Positions 1 through 15,055 of a DNA stretch of 64,000 nt are shown here, in pieces. The stretch is taken from the NCBI GenBank assembly GCA_018292915.2, contig JACVVK020000479.1, positions 123,501 through 187,500 of the forward strand, written 5' to 3'. Positions within the stretch are counted from its first letter, which is position 1. The number at the start of each line of letters is the position of its first letter. Source of the DNA: Batillaria attramentaria (lineage: Eukaryota > Mollusca > Gastropoda > Batillariidae). The notes beneath the pieces are model-generated. The model was not told where the DNA came from. It did no database searches and saw only the letters and a list, made by a program, of their open reading frames with translations. Position numbers and translations under genes: made by a program.

Positions 1-527
1 AGAAAGAGAGCACTCTGTTAACGCCGGCAGGAAACAACAGTAGGAACGCATGATTTATTAAACTGGGTTCACCCTCACTCCCCTCACGCCTGACCGCTGA
101 CCCGGTCACTGTGTGAAAAGGCCTGGAGGGGCAGCGTTGCGGGCTGTCCCCTTGTTGACTTACTGTGTGTGAAGTAGTTGGCGTAATGTTTTTCTGGCGT
201 AGTTTTTGAAGTCGAGACATGAAAGGGGCCCTCTCACGGGTCATTTTCAGTCTCCTTAAGCTGAAACTCAGAGGGGGAGTATGAGAGGTTTTGGAGAGCA
301 TAATCAGTTTCCTGAGTCAGGCTCGCAGTTTGGTATAGAATCCGATCCTGTGGGCAGTGCGAAGCCGTACCGAGGGTCACTGAATATTCTTGAAATATTG
401 TGTTTCAGGGTTTGACACAAAGAATTTGTAATTTTCCCACCCAGCCGAAGTGATCAGTTTTTTTTTTTCTTTTTTCTTTTTTTCAAGTCCTCCAAACGGG
501 CACGCACAAGCGCGCGCGTGTGCACGT

Positions 528-578
<51 letters not shown>

Positions 579-891
579 ACTCCACTCCACAGAAACCTGG
601 CAGTGGCAAACCCTGACCATGCACTAAACAAAGCTATGTTTAGGTTTTATGTGTTGGGCTGTGTTTGAATAATTCATGTGGCACTACCGGCAGGGTGTGG
701 ATAGAGCAGTGTGTCCTATTGACTGTTTCAGTTTGACTTGGTGGCTGCGTGCTCCTGTGAAAACTGAAAATGAAATATTTATAATTTTATCATTGAGTCA
801 CTCTTGCTCTTTCACTAGTTTCAGAGCTCACCATTTAACTTTTCAAAATGTTCTTGAAACATAGAAAGAGTGAAACCAGTTTTGACTTAGG

Positions 892-972
892 GGGAGCCGG
901 GATGGCCGAATGGTAGAACGTTGGACTTCTAATGCTCCGGTCGTGAGTTTGTATCCTGGCTGGGGTCAAATA

Positions 973-1016
<44 letters not shown>

Positions 1017-1112
1017 TGTGCTGGCTTTTTCATCGTTGCCCCATCTTTGATATCACCCGTATGTGGTGGAAAAGGACTTTAAACCCCCAAACACCCACCC
1101 ACCCACCCAGGC
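892..1112 (+). mobile_element. tRNA-derived SINE, family 1 (full copy)
   Basis: The head starts GGGAGCCGGGATGGCCGAA with an A-box-like and a B-box-like segment (GTGAGTTTGTATCCTGGC). A body segment TTTGATATCACCCGTATGTG follows, then a CACCCACCC tail. The same body occurs at 44395-44524 and, inverted, at 56961-57080. An AT microsatellite lies between head and body in this copy. It lies in an APP intron. Confidence 0.75.
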
Positions 1113-1134
1113 TTAACAGGGAAAAACAGGTTCT

Positions 1135-1295
1135 GTGTTCTTGCAGTCTGCAGTCTGAATTGCGAGTGCGAATCCCGGCTTACTAGGACTTACTAGGAGC
1201 CAAATTTGACTTTTGTATTGGGTTTCTTGCTGTGTTGCTCCCTCTTGGAATTCACCCGTATAAGGTTGAAAGGGGCATAAAAGTTCTGAAACTCT
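1135..1295 (+). mobile_element. Older relative of SINE family 1
   Basis: GAGTGCGAATCCCGGCTTAC (B-box-like) is followed by a diverged body with CACCCGTATAAGGTTGAAA, matching the family 1 CACCCGTATGTGGTGGAAA stretch. It ends 60 bases before the first visible APP exon. Confidence 0.5.
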
Positions 1296-1353
1296 TTCTC
1301 CTAACCATCATTTAATTGATATGTATGTGAAAAATCACTTTTGTTTCTTGCAG

Positions 1354-3393
1354 TCGGGGCCTTCCAGAGTGATGCTCTCCTGGTGCCGCAGCACTGCAAG
1401 TTTGATCACAAGCACAACGACGAGGTGTGCAAGGGCTTCAGCCACTGGGAAGTCATTGCTCGCGACGCCTGTGGCAAGGATGGGATGCACTGCGAGAGTT
1501 TCGGCATGTTGCTCAACTGCGGACTGGGCACTTTCAGCGGAGTCGAGTATGTCTGCTGCCCAGATCAGAGTGAGTTTCTCTCAGTCTTACTGCAGTGTTG
1601 GTTGTGCTTGTACATGTTAGATTAAAAAATATGTGAGTAACGTGTGTTTGAGTGACGTTAATGTGTGTATTGTCAAAATTACTGTGTCAGATTTCATGCA
1701 GTGGCCTTCAGTTTGCAGTACTTAACTTCTTTGTGCAGCCATTTACTTCACGTCTGAAACATACTGGCCACAGTTTTGCATCTAGGCATTTTGGCTCAAG
1801 AGTATCAATTGAACAGTTGGTATTGTTCTCTAATACTAGTAATAGCTGATCTGTAGAAATTACTAGAATTGTTCAAACATTGTTAGGACAAAACTTTTAT
1901 GTGTTCGCTTGAAGCTTACTTTTGGCCAAAGGTCCTTCCAGTATCAGGTGCCTAGAGTCTGGAACTCACTCAGTCTCCATCTTTCACAGTTTTCAAACCC
2001 AAGCTTTAAACCCACTTCTTCCAGTCTTCCTTCAGGCTTCTCTCCGTAGTGATTTAGCAAGTGAGTCGTGAGTAGTTCATTATCTGCAAGATGGTTTTTG
2101 TTGCTCAAAGACATGGGCAACCAAAGAATGCCTGTATGTTTTGGCTTAGGATTGAAACATACACTTTCCCTCTAATTCAGTAATTGTGTGTGGATGCGGG
2201 GTTGGGGGTGGGGGGGATTGAATGTTTGATGTTAGCAAAAGAAAGAAGAGTGTAATGGTATACATTTGATGTTGATCAAGGACAACACGATGAAGGATAA
2301 CATGATCTCAGATTCTTTCTGCTGTAGAGGGCTGGCTTGATTGAGTGAAAATCTGAGGACCTTTGTGTCTGTAAAAGATCTACACAGATAAATAATTAGA
2401 TCAGCTACTCCTGTTTCAGTTTCACTTCTACAAGCTAAATTAGTGAATATACTCAGGAACATCAAGATTGTAGTGAGCTAGAAAGGAAGTGTACATATAT
2501 CTTGCTTTACTGCTGCCATTTTTAAAGCAGGCCTGATTTCGCGGTGTTTGCAACGGAAGTTCAAAGAGAACGTTTAAAAAAAAATCATGTAAATCAAATG
2601 CCACCTCTTGGTTTGTGGGAATTAAAGTAGAGAGTCGGTAAGAGCTCAAGCACTACAGAGGTTATTAAAAATACAGTCAATTATTTGCCTGGCAATTCGG
2701 GCTCTAAAGAAGCTTTCATGGCACCCATTATGGACTGGCAAACGTTTTAAGCCGATTTTCTTTGCTAATTGAAAGGGGCTGCAGTTCTCATGGTTTGAAG
2801 TGAAAGGCCTGTTCAGACTACTGGCTCAGCCAATAGATGTTTCCTCTTTTTGGTCTGAATGTCGACTGCAAAGAGAGTAGTTAGCAGCTTATGGCTTTTG
2901 AAAATGACGCAGGAGGAAAGGAGACCCATAAAACGGAAAGACTGGTATAAAGTGGAGTTTGCTCTGAGTCTGACCTTTTCTGATGATGGGCGTCATAGGA
3001 TTAGACCGATCAATACATACACTGTATGCATTCATGGCAGTATTCAGTCAGTGTTCAAGAGGTCACAAATGTCACATAGAATACCTTTTTAAGGGGGGGG
3101 GGGGGGGGGGGGGGGTAAATAAGTCTGCAGGTCAGAATTTGTATACTTCAAATTTTTTTTGGCTGTACATAGGAAAAGCAGAAAAGTCTTTGTTAGAAAA
3201 GTAATAGAGTGTCATTTACTATTAATAGAGTTAACAGGGCTCCCTAAAAGCCACAGACCTAAAGGGTCCACTGACCCCCAGTTCAAAATTTTAGGGGGTC
3301 TTTGTACCTCCACTTTCAATTTTTAAAGGGTCAGAATCATTTCTCAAGTTTTTAGTGCATGGAATTATAAATTCAGTAAATACTGCTGAACAG

Positions 3394-3441
<48 letters not shown>

Positions 3442-5435
3442 AAAACTGAATTTTATCAACTTCAAATCATATAATTAAATGAAGTGGGTACAATTCAGTT
3501 TTGAAAGTTGGAAACTCTGACTTTTTGCCGCTGCTCTGTGCCGACTCTGATGCGACGTCTGAATCGTAGCCATGAAACGCCGAAGTGCACCCGCTGCCGG
3601 GCGAGGGCTCGAGCCCCTCCACAACTTTTCCACTGACGAAAAAGTCCATAGTCTTTTGAACTTTCACATTTTTCGGTGGCATGATTCGTCACAGAGAAAG
3701 CGAATCCGATCGGTAACAAGAGCGCTGACTCTAAAATCTTTCGTCCATGGTTTCGAGCGCAGAAGCGGAAAAAGATGGGGCACGTTCAGTACGCGAGAGT
3801 GGCTGTAGTAGCCGCCGATCTGCAGCATGACAGTTAACGCCTGCGAGCGTTAAACAGAACCAAAAACAGAACCGAACTGAACGCAGCCAAGGCAAGGGAG
3901 AACACTCACTCGATCACAACAACACTCTCTGGGGCACAGAGTCTTTCAGTGGAAAGTACCTCTGTGCACAGTGGGGAAATGGCGCTCACTGCGCTACCGT
4001 GACGGGCCTAAATTGTCTCGGTGCTCTCAAACACAAGGTCGCGCACTATGTCATCCTTGACCAGCTTTGAACCCAGAGGGATCCTCAATGGCGCAAGTGA
4101 TGGCAGGCTGTCTTCAGAGTGAAAGTAGGCGTGTTTCTGAATCAGAGACATACATAACATGTCTCTGTCTGAATGGACAGATCTATTATTACATTCAGTC
4201 CTAGAGCACGGGTGTGTATGCTTTTGTAATCGTCTCTTATTCCACCACAAGGCAGGTACGTGATCGTCTGCACCGTGCAATAATACTTGCCTGTCAGAGT
4301 GCAACCCCCTTGCCGTTTACTCACATCCTGTTGGATCAGTGTACCACGTAAACAGTGCCATCAAAGCGCAACAATAATTGTCCGCTGGCAAAGATTTTGC
4401 CCAAACCAAAAGTGGTCGGTTATTCAAGACTTCGTTTCAAATCGATTCATATGACACACAAGTCTTCGCTTTTCAAAAAAAATTTCGCCATTTTTAAAAA
4501 TGGCGCTGGGTGTAAGCAGTCACATTTTCACGCCCCGCCGAAAAGGGACTGCACTCTGGAGTCTATCACAACAAGCCTATAGGCGTACGCACGGTAGTGC
4601 AGAGGTAGTGCGTCAAGCTAAGCACAGATTGCGTTCATAATGCTTCAACGTACCCCCTCGAATTTTTTTTAGGACGTACATTTTTACTTCAGTGCGTAAA
4701 TTACGCACAGACGCACAGTTTAGGGAGCCCTGGTTAAAGTGTTTAACTTTGGTGACATGATTCATGAAGTGAAAGGCAATGTGAGACATGATGCGCTTAG
4801 CTAGCCATACAATGATACATTCTCTTCGAGATTGAAAGAACTATAAATAATGCCATTTGGTAGGTTGTGGTTGACAGTTTGTTTGTTAGTTTGTTTTCAT
4901 TCACACATGTAACTATGCCAGACCGACTGGTTTCGTAATGTCTAGAACGTGCTTCAGTGGGGTTGCCCTGTCCGACTTGTGCTTGGTTAACTATTCTGAT
5001 GGCTAGCGATCTGACACGCAATAACAAATTGAATCCGGATCGCCGTCACAGGGTGAGGGAATCCAGCAGAGCGGTAAGCTGACTGCGGGATGGCTTTTTG
5101 CTGTCATTCCATCTCGGGGGCTTCCAGAGAGGAAGTGGCGGATGCCAGTTAGCTATGAGTCAGTGGAAGTGATGGACGCTAGAATGGGCTGCAGTTTTAT
5201 GACCTTATACCATCGTCTCGTGTACATTCACGTGAGCTGCTGAGCCGGGGTAGTAGAGTTGGCTATGGACCTTCAGTGCTTGAGTCAGGAGTTTGACTCT
5301 TGGCTGGGAGTCTTGAAAACATTTTTGTACCAGTTGACTGAATTCCTTTGTGGCCTCCTGCTTGATATCATTTGGAAAAGGACACTACATTACAGTGACT
5401 AAACCAGTGGACGACCTTGCGCATGATATTCAAGT

Positions 5436-5520
<85 letters not shown>

Positions 5521-8500
5521 TATGCACACGTGAGAGGGAGGGAGTTTTTAGGGGGAGAGAGAGACACACACACGTGTGCACACTTGTATGCACACTTAGA
5601 GAGAGAGAGTGCAAAATCATCAGCCATGTACTTAAAGTAAAATTTTATAGTTTTACAAGTATGCAACTTACATCTATGCACTTAATAGTTTAATACATGT
5701 ACCCTTTGGCATACTACTGAGCGTGTTAGGGGAAATATGCTGCATCCCACACACATACATCATGATAACAGCTGGCTTATTTAGGAATCAGCTCTTTCCA
5801 GAGAGATGATTATTATATGCACAGCTCTGTCATTACATTTGCTGGGAGTGACTGTCATAGATTGCTTTTGCTTGTTTTGCTGCCAAATTTTATGCAGATA
5901 ATGGGTTGGGAACCATGGAAACAGCAGTGCTATTACTGTTAGTGTGCTAATTTAGTAATTGCTATTTGCGTGAAGACTGTGTGCGTCATCAGGCAGTACA
6001 TAGATGTATACATACATGTGTCATACATGTATGGCATTTTGTCACCAGGTGAGGTAGGAGTCTGCTGAAATGTGAAACTTGGTAAATACTGTATAGTTAG
6101 GATGAAGCCAAGCACACCCCCTCCCCTCCCCCCTTCCCAACACAAAGTAAAAACAAGTTACTGGTTAAAAAAAAAAGTATTGTTAGTATCACTAAATTAC
6201 TGACTACAGTGAGTCCAAAGGGGTTTTTTTCCTGGCTGTTTCACTTTCACTAGTTTCAGTGAAATAAAATAAGTTACTGAAAACAAACCCATTAAACTTG
6301 CAGTAAAAAATAAAAATGGCTTGTCCGGCAGACCAGTCAAGCACAGGTATCGTCTTTCTGCTCCTTGAATCAGATGAAGGGAAAATTTTGTTTTGCAGCT
6401 TGGATTTGGAATATGATTTGCCATTTTTGAGATCTTGAGGGCACACTTACAGAAGAAAAAAATGAATGCTGTGATGGAGTGCCTTTTTATTTATAAATCG
6501 CATGAAAATGAAAGAAAATATATAATATTTTCTGTCACTGTCTCATATTTCTTTGCCATACAAGTAATTAACTTGTCTGTCTTCCAATTCAGCTCAGTAT
6601 CTGTTTTGCGCTGTACCCCCTCTCCTACTTCAGTGCGCGCACGGATGCACACAAACACGCGCACGCTTACACACACATGTAGGTTTGTTGCTGTCTGAGA
6701 GGAGATAAAAGAAATGGAGGATCAATATTGATGCTGGTGGAGAGAGAGAGAGGGGGGGGGGGTCGATACTAGTCTGTGGGTGTGTTTTCGCCCCAGCGTT
6801 GAATTACTGACGGCCGCTTGTTGAAGCACAGACGGATCGAACTGTTCAGTTCACTAGCTTCCGATATGCTGCTCCTTCCTGCAGGAGCATGAGACGCCTA
6901 TGTACATCGGTACATCGTGAATGTTTTCATACATGTACCCCTATACATGTCTACAGAGGGGAATTACCAAGCTGTGAAGGAAAAAATCTTTTTACTTATA
7001 AATTTTTTTGTAAAAAAAAAATTGCTGGTGCATATGAAGACTACAGGCAGGTTGATTTTACCACCCCCCCAAAAAAAAGAAAAAAAAAGGAAAAAAAAAA
7101 AAAAAAGGCATGTACCAGTACCATTGATGTCATAGAATTTGGGCGTGGCTGGAATTTGAGAAAAGCGCAGGTTGACATGCATTGTAGTGGTGGTGAAATT
7201 GTACACTTCTTTTGCGCTGTCTTCAAAATAGTGTCACACCAACATTCCACGACGGCGTTGAGATACATGTACCCTGGTTAGGATGTCCGGATACCCACAG
7301 CTCACGTGGTTGAGGGTCACTCCAAATCTAAAGTTCACAAATACGACTCCCAACGTGGTAAAACTTTACAAGTACAGATGTTTTCACAGAGTCGTCTTCG
7401 AAATAACCGTAGTGGCGGAAGATAATGCAAAACACCCACACATTTTGCCTCTATACAGACGATCACGCCCACATCGTCCACTCACGGGTCAACCAATACA
7501 AAATGCCTACATGTTCAAAATGTGAGCAGCGGCAGTTTGTTTTGTCGGCTGGTCTTGTGTTTGTTTCATTTTGCCCAGAAAGGACAATTCCACTATTGCA
7601 ATCCCAGTCAAGTTCCCATGTGGGTGACCAGGGCCTGATGGAAAACTGGAAACCGCGGGATGGATAATAGCTGGCGTAATGCCCGGTTGTCAGATGGGCC
7701 GGCGACAAATTGATGCTGGCAGATAGTTAGCTAACAGGCAAGCGAAACCCCAGGGTGAATCAACAGCCTACAGACGGTCCGGTCCACACCACTTTTGCCT
7801 TTTTTCTTTTTCACTGTTTTCTGTCGATCCGACTGGAAACTACAGTGTTGCAAAGGGCCTTCAAAAGAGAACTTTGCGTGAACATTTCATTCTCCTTTTC
7901 ATGGATTTTTGTTGTTGTGTGTTCTGTCCGTAAAAAAAAGATTGAAACGAGAAAGGAAGCATTTTTGTTAGTGCTTATCTCCGCTAATTGCAAATAGAAT
8001 GCTGAAGGCTGAACGCATTCACGTAAAACAAAACTTGCAGCTGTTCATAAAAATATAAAAATTCACTGTTAAAATTACGCATGACACTGTAAGACAGGCT
8101 TGCCAGAACTGCTTGACTCAATGCTGTCTGCACAGGCTTCAGCGTTGTCCTAGCCAGAGTAGGCAGTTGATTTATCCAGAGAGCCGCCAGTGGTATTGTA
8201 AGTGCTGTCCCCTGACATTTAAATTATCTCATTCACAGTGGCTGTGCGACACAAGCCTCAAGTAAAGGTCATTTAGGGAACCGCCTGACGTGATGTGAAC
8301 AGAGTGCTTGCTAGCATTTTCCCCGCTAAATTCTAGTCTTCCTGTGTTAGCACTGTGTTTCCTCTTCGCTTCATGGAAATTTGTTATTATCAAACATTTT
8401 TCTGTTTTGAATCAGCGTTTTATGTTAGGCAGCACTGCTACGGGTTTGTGTTTAATCTGTTCATAGTGGAGTTTGAAATCGATGAAACTGCACTTGATTA

Positions 8501-11500
8501 CATGTTGGGGTATAGGGCGAGAAATGGTTCTCACCCCTGCCGGGCAGTTCACAACTCAGCCGGAATATTCCAGCTCGAAACTGAGGTGGCGTGCGCACTG
8601 CGCACCATAGAGCACGTGATCTTTCACTGTGCTGAACTGCTGATACTGTTACTAAAAACTTAAGTACTGCAGAGTTACTTTTGTAAAGAGAAATCCCTGT
8701 GAACGTGCCCTGTAACTGCAACACTTTTTTTTCAAAGAAACTTTTTTTTTAAGGAGTGGGGAAGGTGTTGAACTTGGCACCCCTTTAATAGAATTAAGTT
8801 TACACTGCTTGTGGTGTGGTTAGATGGATCTTGCCACCAGAAACGCCTCAGCAGTAATTTGAATAGACACGCTCAGTCTCGGAGCCCCGGATACCAGACC
8901 ACTTGTGAACTTGAATGACTATCTGGCAGCTTTTGCAACTTGCCTCGGCCTCTGCTCTTGAGGAGACTTTCAGTGACAGGGGTTGCTACTGTGCGGGGGA
9001 GATTTATTGGATTAGTTGTGATTGGTAGATCTTGTACGTAGCTGCACAGCAGTAGCGGTCGTGTGCCGGAGACCCCTCACAATAACGCCGTAATTACCTA
9101 TGGCACTGGTGCTGGTCGTGGAAGGCTTCCGGAGTGGGAGAGAAAATATTGACAAGGGGCTAGGGTGGAATCATGTAGAGTCAGGACCCTTCTCTCTTCA
9201 GCCCGGTCTGCCATAAACCAGTACGGTGGTTGGTTTGTGGCGCTGGAATCTGAATTTTGCCTGGTTGTAGGTCAGATTGAGTGTGTGGTGCTTCTGGTGT
9301 TACCGGGCTGACATTACTCATACAGCGTGGTGTTCTGCGTCCTCTCAGTGGGTCCGAGTCTGAGTCACACCAGTGTAGATAATTGGATGCCAGTAAAATT
9401 GGATGCTAGTTATTCAGCATTCTGCCGCGAGGTCAGTACAAGAGAGAGTACACACTTTGCCGGAAAGTTTGTGATGACTCGGATTGTTAAGAAAAAGCTT
9501 ACTCTTGAGGGGTAAGCCCTTTCACGTTCGAGAGGACGCGTTTCAGACGTGTAAATTGTGGTTGTCAGCGTGTAGCTTAAATAGGGCCCAATTCCCAGTG
9601 TAAGTTGCTGCTGGAATGTATCACATGAATTCCAAGCATGCGTAGACATGTACCTTAGACCTGCAGCTTCATGACATCAATACGTTTACAAAGCCACTCA
9701 GATGTGTCTTCAGTGGCATCTTGTTTCACCGTCTTCTGCTGTCGGGGGGGGGGGGGGGGGGGGATGTATAGGGCAGGCGTAGAGATATGATTATTATCTC
9801 TACCCACAGAGTGGTTAACCAGTTCAACGTAGATACTGCTATCCCACTGACAAAAATAGGACCCCCTACCACCACCACCACCACCACCACTCCGCCGGCT
9901 TCCCGTCGACACGGCAGATCTGACGTGCGTTTTACAGATCGAGGAGAGCTAGAATAGTGAGGCGAGCGAGACGAGCGGACTACGAAACGGTCACAGCCGG
10001 AAGCTAGCTGTATCTACCCATTTCAAGATGGCGGAAGATTGTGTGCGACGCGCGTTGACATGTGTACCACACCGGTATCGACTCGATTACATTGTTATTC
10101 AAAGCTTAATTCGCAAGAAAGTCAACAATACAGACAAAAAGTCAGTAAAAAGCATAACACATATATTTCTGCAGACGCCTCCATCTTGATTCGTTCATCA
10201 CAAAATTGAAAAAAACTGCCATCATCGAGTCGCACCATGCGTACAGCCGCCATCTTGTCTAGCAAATGTAGCACCTCCTGCGAGGGTCTAACTTTCCTCG
10301 GCTAGGGGCTAAGTCGCCTTGACCTATAAAACGCCTAGCTGCTCTCCCGCTACGTAGGGGCTTGTTTTCCTCGCTCTATAAAACGCGCCACAGGTCTGTC
10401 ATTTTGTGTCCCCGGTCATTATCACCCTCCTCGTCCTCTCGTCTGCGTTGGAACGCGGGGGTCAGGCTCTCGGTGTGCAACGGTGTCGCGTGATGGGCGG
10501 CGCACGCCGAATTCCCTTAATTGTACACCCACCATTTTCCACCCCACGATGCGTCCGGCCAGCCGGCTGCCGGGTGACTCATGGTCACGGCAGCTGATTG
10601 GTTTCTGTCTGGCGGTAAGCCAGTGTCAGCGTCAGACTAGTTATACCCGGCGCTGCATCCTTCGTAACAACAGGTGCACAGTGTCGCTAGTGTCCGTGTG
10701 AGGATGGGTTGGCTCGGGCTCAAGACCTCTCCACTGTCTGGCCTGTGTTGCTCGCGACGTCAGTGGATGTAACTAGACAGGGTCGCCGTGACTTAAATAA
10801 AGGCCTAGTTTAACATTTTTAGACATACAGACCGTTGTGACCGTTGTGTGGTTTCTAGTATCACCCACTTAGACACCTGCACAGTGATAGCATCACAAAT
10901 GCTGGAACTTAGCCAACAGAAGGTACACAGTAGAGTATTTCAAGAGCGCACACACTAGCAAAACTGTTCTAAAAAATAAGTTGGCTTCTTTGAGTTTGAG
11001 TCTTAGTGAACATTGAAATAGTACATTTAAACATTAATACATGTTGGACTTATGAAATGCAGCAGGCCATGTCACATGAATTTCAAGTCGAAGAATAATT
11101 TTATTTTAAGTATTGAGTTGATTATTGACATTAAATAATCGTTAAATGAAGTGTTATGAATATTTATGCACAGTGGTCTAATGAAGTGGGTACGGTCCCT
11201 GACTGAGACAGGACATTCACCCCAAAAGTACCAGGTATTATTGGTTACTGACATTAAATGATGCCCAATGGTATAATGCAATGGGCACTAAAATAAGTCA
11301 TTGACACATTAAGTATTATTGATGTTAAATAATGAAACTTCAACGCACACAAGTCTACTAGGCGTGCTCTGAAACGGGTCATTCACACAGTAAGTATTAT
11401 TGATAATTTACATTTAAGTGCACCATGACGTCACTTAGTAGCAGAATACACATCCATTGTATTGCTGCATTGGGCTGGCTTCGTCTTTAAAATAATCAGA

Positions 11501-12444
11501 CAAGATTGTTGTCATAAGCATTAATGCACAGTGGTATAATGACGTGAGCACCGGCCGAAACAGGTCATTCACACATTCATTAAGTAGTATTGATCATTAA
11601 CATTAAGTGCACCACGTCATTGTCATGTAGACAGAAGCAGAATACTGGTACACACAGTAAACACAATGTCATGCTGCTCCTCTTTGCATATTGTAGAACA
11701 TGAGACGTGTGTACATTTGTTTGGCTCCCTTGTAACTTTTTTTTTGGGGGGGGGGGGGGGGTACACATTCCAGGCCTGTTAGATGATAGGGCTCACCAGT
11801 GAAAAAGTGGTTCTAGTCTTTTGGCTGGACCGTTTAACTCATGGGAATAATTATGATCTGCACAGCTAGTTCGCGTCCTAAGGTTGAAAGTTATTCCATC
11901 AAGTTATGAATATGCTGACATTTTGTGCTGACAGAAGCAGAAAGCTGCATGCATACATGTACGTGTACTTCTTTCATGTTAGTTTTCCCAGTAAGGCCTT
12001 TGATGCCTTGCCAAGCGGAAAGGTGCATAAAAGAAAGGACGGAAAAGCTTACAGTACGTAATATAATACTAATGTCTGTTATGTGCTTGGCTCAAAACGC
12101 AGCAGGGTGAACACAACATGCAAGTCACACATGAGTCACACGCATTCGCTCACTCACTGGATGTAAGATAAACGCATTGCAGTCACCTGTTGTAAGTGGT
12201 CAACCCAGCTGTTCAGATTTCGGAATTTCAGATATGCGCTTACTTTGAAATTTAGTGGATTGAACGTTTCCGAGGGGGGGGGGGGGGGCGACGGAGTACC
12301 CGTAGAAAACCCCAGACAGTTGGCTTGAATGAACAGTGCCGCGTGATTCATCAGAACAGTTTGTCCCAAGTGGGACTCGAACCCCAACTGCTCGCGTTTG
12401 TGGCGGAAAACGGAACCTATACTGTATACACCACCGACTCCCCG

Positions 12445-12508
<64 letters not shown>

Positions 12509-13812
12509 TGATTGATTTGGTGAGTAGGGGGTGGGGGGGGGGGGCAGAAGTGTGTGCATAGTGTCAGCGTCACTGCCAAAAGTAGGGCTCAGCAACCCTA
12601 CATTACACTCCATGAAATCAAATTATGCGCTGTGTCTGGCCCCAAGAATAATAAAAGGCGATACATCTATAACAGCAACAGCTAGTAGCGTGCTTTCTTT
12701 AGCCCGTCATGTGTTTTTGACGGCTCGCAGCCAAGGGAAATGTGATCTGGTGGTTGGCCTTAGCAACTTGCGTAGAAAACGATCGCGGTTCTTTCATCCG
12801 GTGATCTCTTCTATGCTGATGAAGGTTAGGATAAGACTCGTTGTTGGCTCTGTAACTCAGGGCTTTAGAGAGGGAGAGAGGACATGATCGTGGAATTACC
12901 CAGTAGCATGCGGAGAAGGTGAAGTTCTCTTGGGCTCCCGTGCCAGGTTGGCGTGACATCTCTGTACCTTCTCGTGAGGCGGGTAAGGCAGCTCTGTCAA
13001 ATTTGTGTGAGGTCCGACTTGTGCCGTGGTATAGAAAAAGTACATAACTGTTTCTTGATTCTTCTGTATTTCACACTTTGTCTTGTTGATTTGAGGAATG
13101 CTTCTTATTTGAGGAACACCATTTTACAAACTTGCAAGTAACAATGCAAGGAAAGCGGGTGGGTGGATTGGGGTGACACCACTACCACCACCACTCAGAA
13201 CACATTTTTCATTTTCTGTTTACAAAGCCACCAGTCTGAAACTATCTGAGAAAACAAAATGAGGGTGATGAAAGAGATAAATTTTAACCCCAGCAGTGCT
13301 GTGGCCAGGTTATTCCGGACTACCTCTATGGATTTTTCAGCATATCAGCATAAGACTGGTTGATTCAGCAAGACTAGGGTTAAATGAAGCCTGGTGTACA
13401 TGTACCTAAACTGCAACATTAAATGCCACAACTGCTGTTACACCAAGTCCATAACTTGTAGCCAGACCTTAACATACATGTTCTGTTTTTGCTTTAATGC
13501 CTGCGTCTGGGTGTATCAAATCATGCAAAATGAGCTGCACCGTATGCACAACAAACTATGATAGCAAAGGAATGATAGCGCTTTCGCTTAGCTGTCAGAG
13601 CGCCCCATGAGGTGCACAGAGGTAGTGTTTACCACCACTGTGCCTCACAGCTGGGTCTCAGCTAGAGATCGCCGCATTAGCGGCGGAGGGAGGGAGAAGC
13701 TGTGGACCAGTTCAGGATCGATAGAAAACCATTCTCCTTTCTTCGGCAGAAATCAATGAATTGTGTGTGTGTGTGTGTGTGGCCCCGGCCAGGCAGTGTT
13801 AGTGTTAGAGGG

Positions 13813-13872
<60 letters not shown>

Positions 13873-15017
13873 CGCAAATCAAGTAGTACACGTATACAGT
13901 GCTTTCATGATTTGCGTTCCACAGTATTGGTCCAGAAAAAGCATGGTGTATTAATTATACGTGGCTGTTACAAGGTGTGTGACGGTAGATCGATGGGTCA
14001 CCTTCGTGAAAACAAATTACATGTAGTGACGTTGATCAAAATTAATAACCATGTCCTAAGTTCTACGCGTGCTTCCATATTTTTAGCAGCTGGTTTAGAA
14101 AGTGAGATAGACAACTATGAGTGATACACATGTAATACTCCCATCTACATGTACATGTTACCTTTTGACCCTGTGGTTAGGTGTCAGTAATTATGGCTGC
14201 ACTGGAGCATCGGGTGCAGACAGCATTGTTTGAGATCCTTTCTGTAATTCAGTCCATGTTCCGTCTGTTGCATTGATAGAGTGTTTTGATAGTCTTCAGT
14301 TTAGACCAGCTTTCACTAGTTTCAGGCAAAAGCGGAATGTTGATGTACGATTTGATATGCTGTTTTGAAGTGCTGAAGGCATGTGCAGTGGGAAATAAAT
14401 AAACTGGTTGAGTAATCATCTGGCGTCAGCATTAGGTTAGAATAATTGAAATGGGAGCCTGATCATCAGTGACGTGAAAGCTTAAAAAGAGGGAAATCAA
14501 TAAAACAGCAGCTGTGTCTTGCAGCTGTTGGCTGCAATGCCATCTGAATGTAGCTTACGCTTGAGAGCAGGGTTACGTTTGATGACATTTTGTTTAAAAT
14601 TTATCTCTCGGTGAAACAGGGCTGAAGAGTAAAAGCTTTGAGGAAAAATTGTAAATAGGTCTTTGGGCAGTCAGTTTGGCTGTATATATATACAAATTGA
14701 GTTCAGAGCGTGTTGAGTCAATTTAGCCTCAGAAATCATAGTCATCCCTGAAAATGCTTCAGTCTAGAAACCAAAATTACCATGCACAGGCTGTTTAAGG
14801 GCACGTACCTGACAGGAGTTTTAAAAAAAAAAAATTGAATGTCTTCATTCCGCTCAGGCCTTACAGGCCTCACTGGAGTAATGCAAGCCTACTTTCTGTT
14901 CAGGATAGAAAGCCACTTCACCAAAATCCACTTACATCACCTTTGCCTCTCGCGTGCACAAAGGATGCTTCAAACAAATGCTGCGCTTGACCTCACGCTC
15001 CGTTTGTGTCCTTACGC

Positions 15018-15055
<38 letters not shown>

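Larger units (their letters stand above)
1..1353. other. APP intronic sequence before the first visible exon
   Basis: No exon is recognised here. It holds a CA tract (529-576), a SINE (892-1112) and an older SINE (1135-1295). The growth-factor-like domain exons of APP are not seen and should be upstream of the window. Confidence 0.6.
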
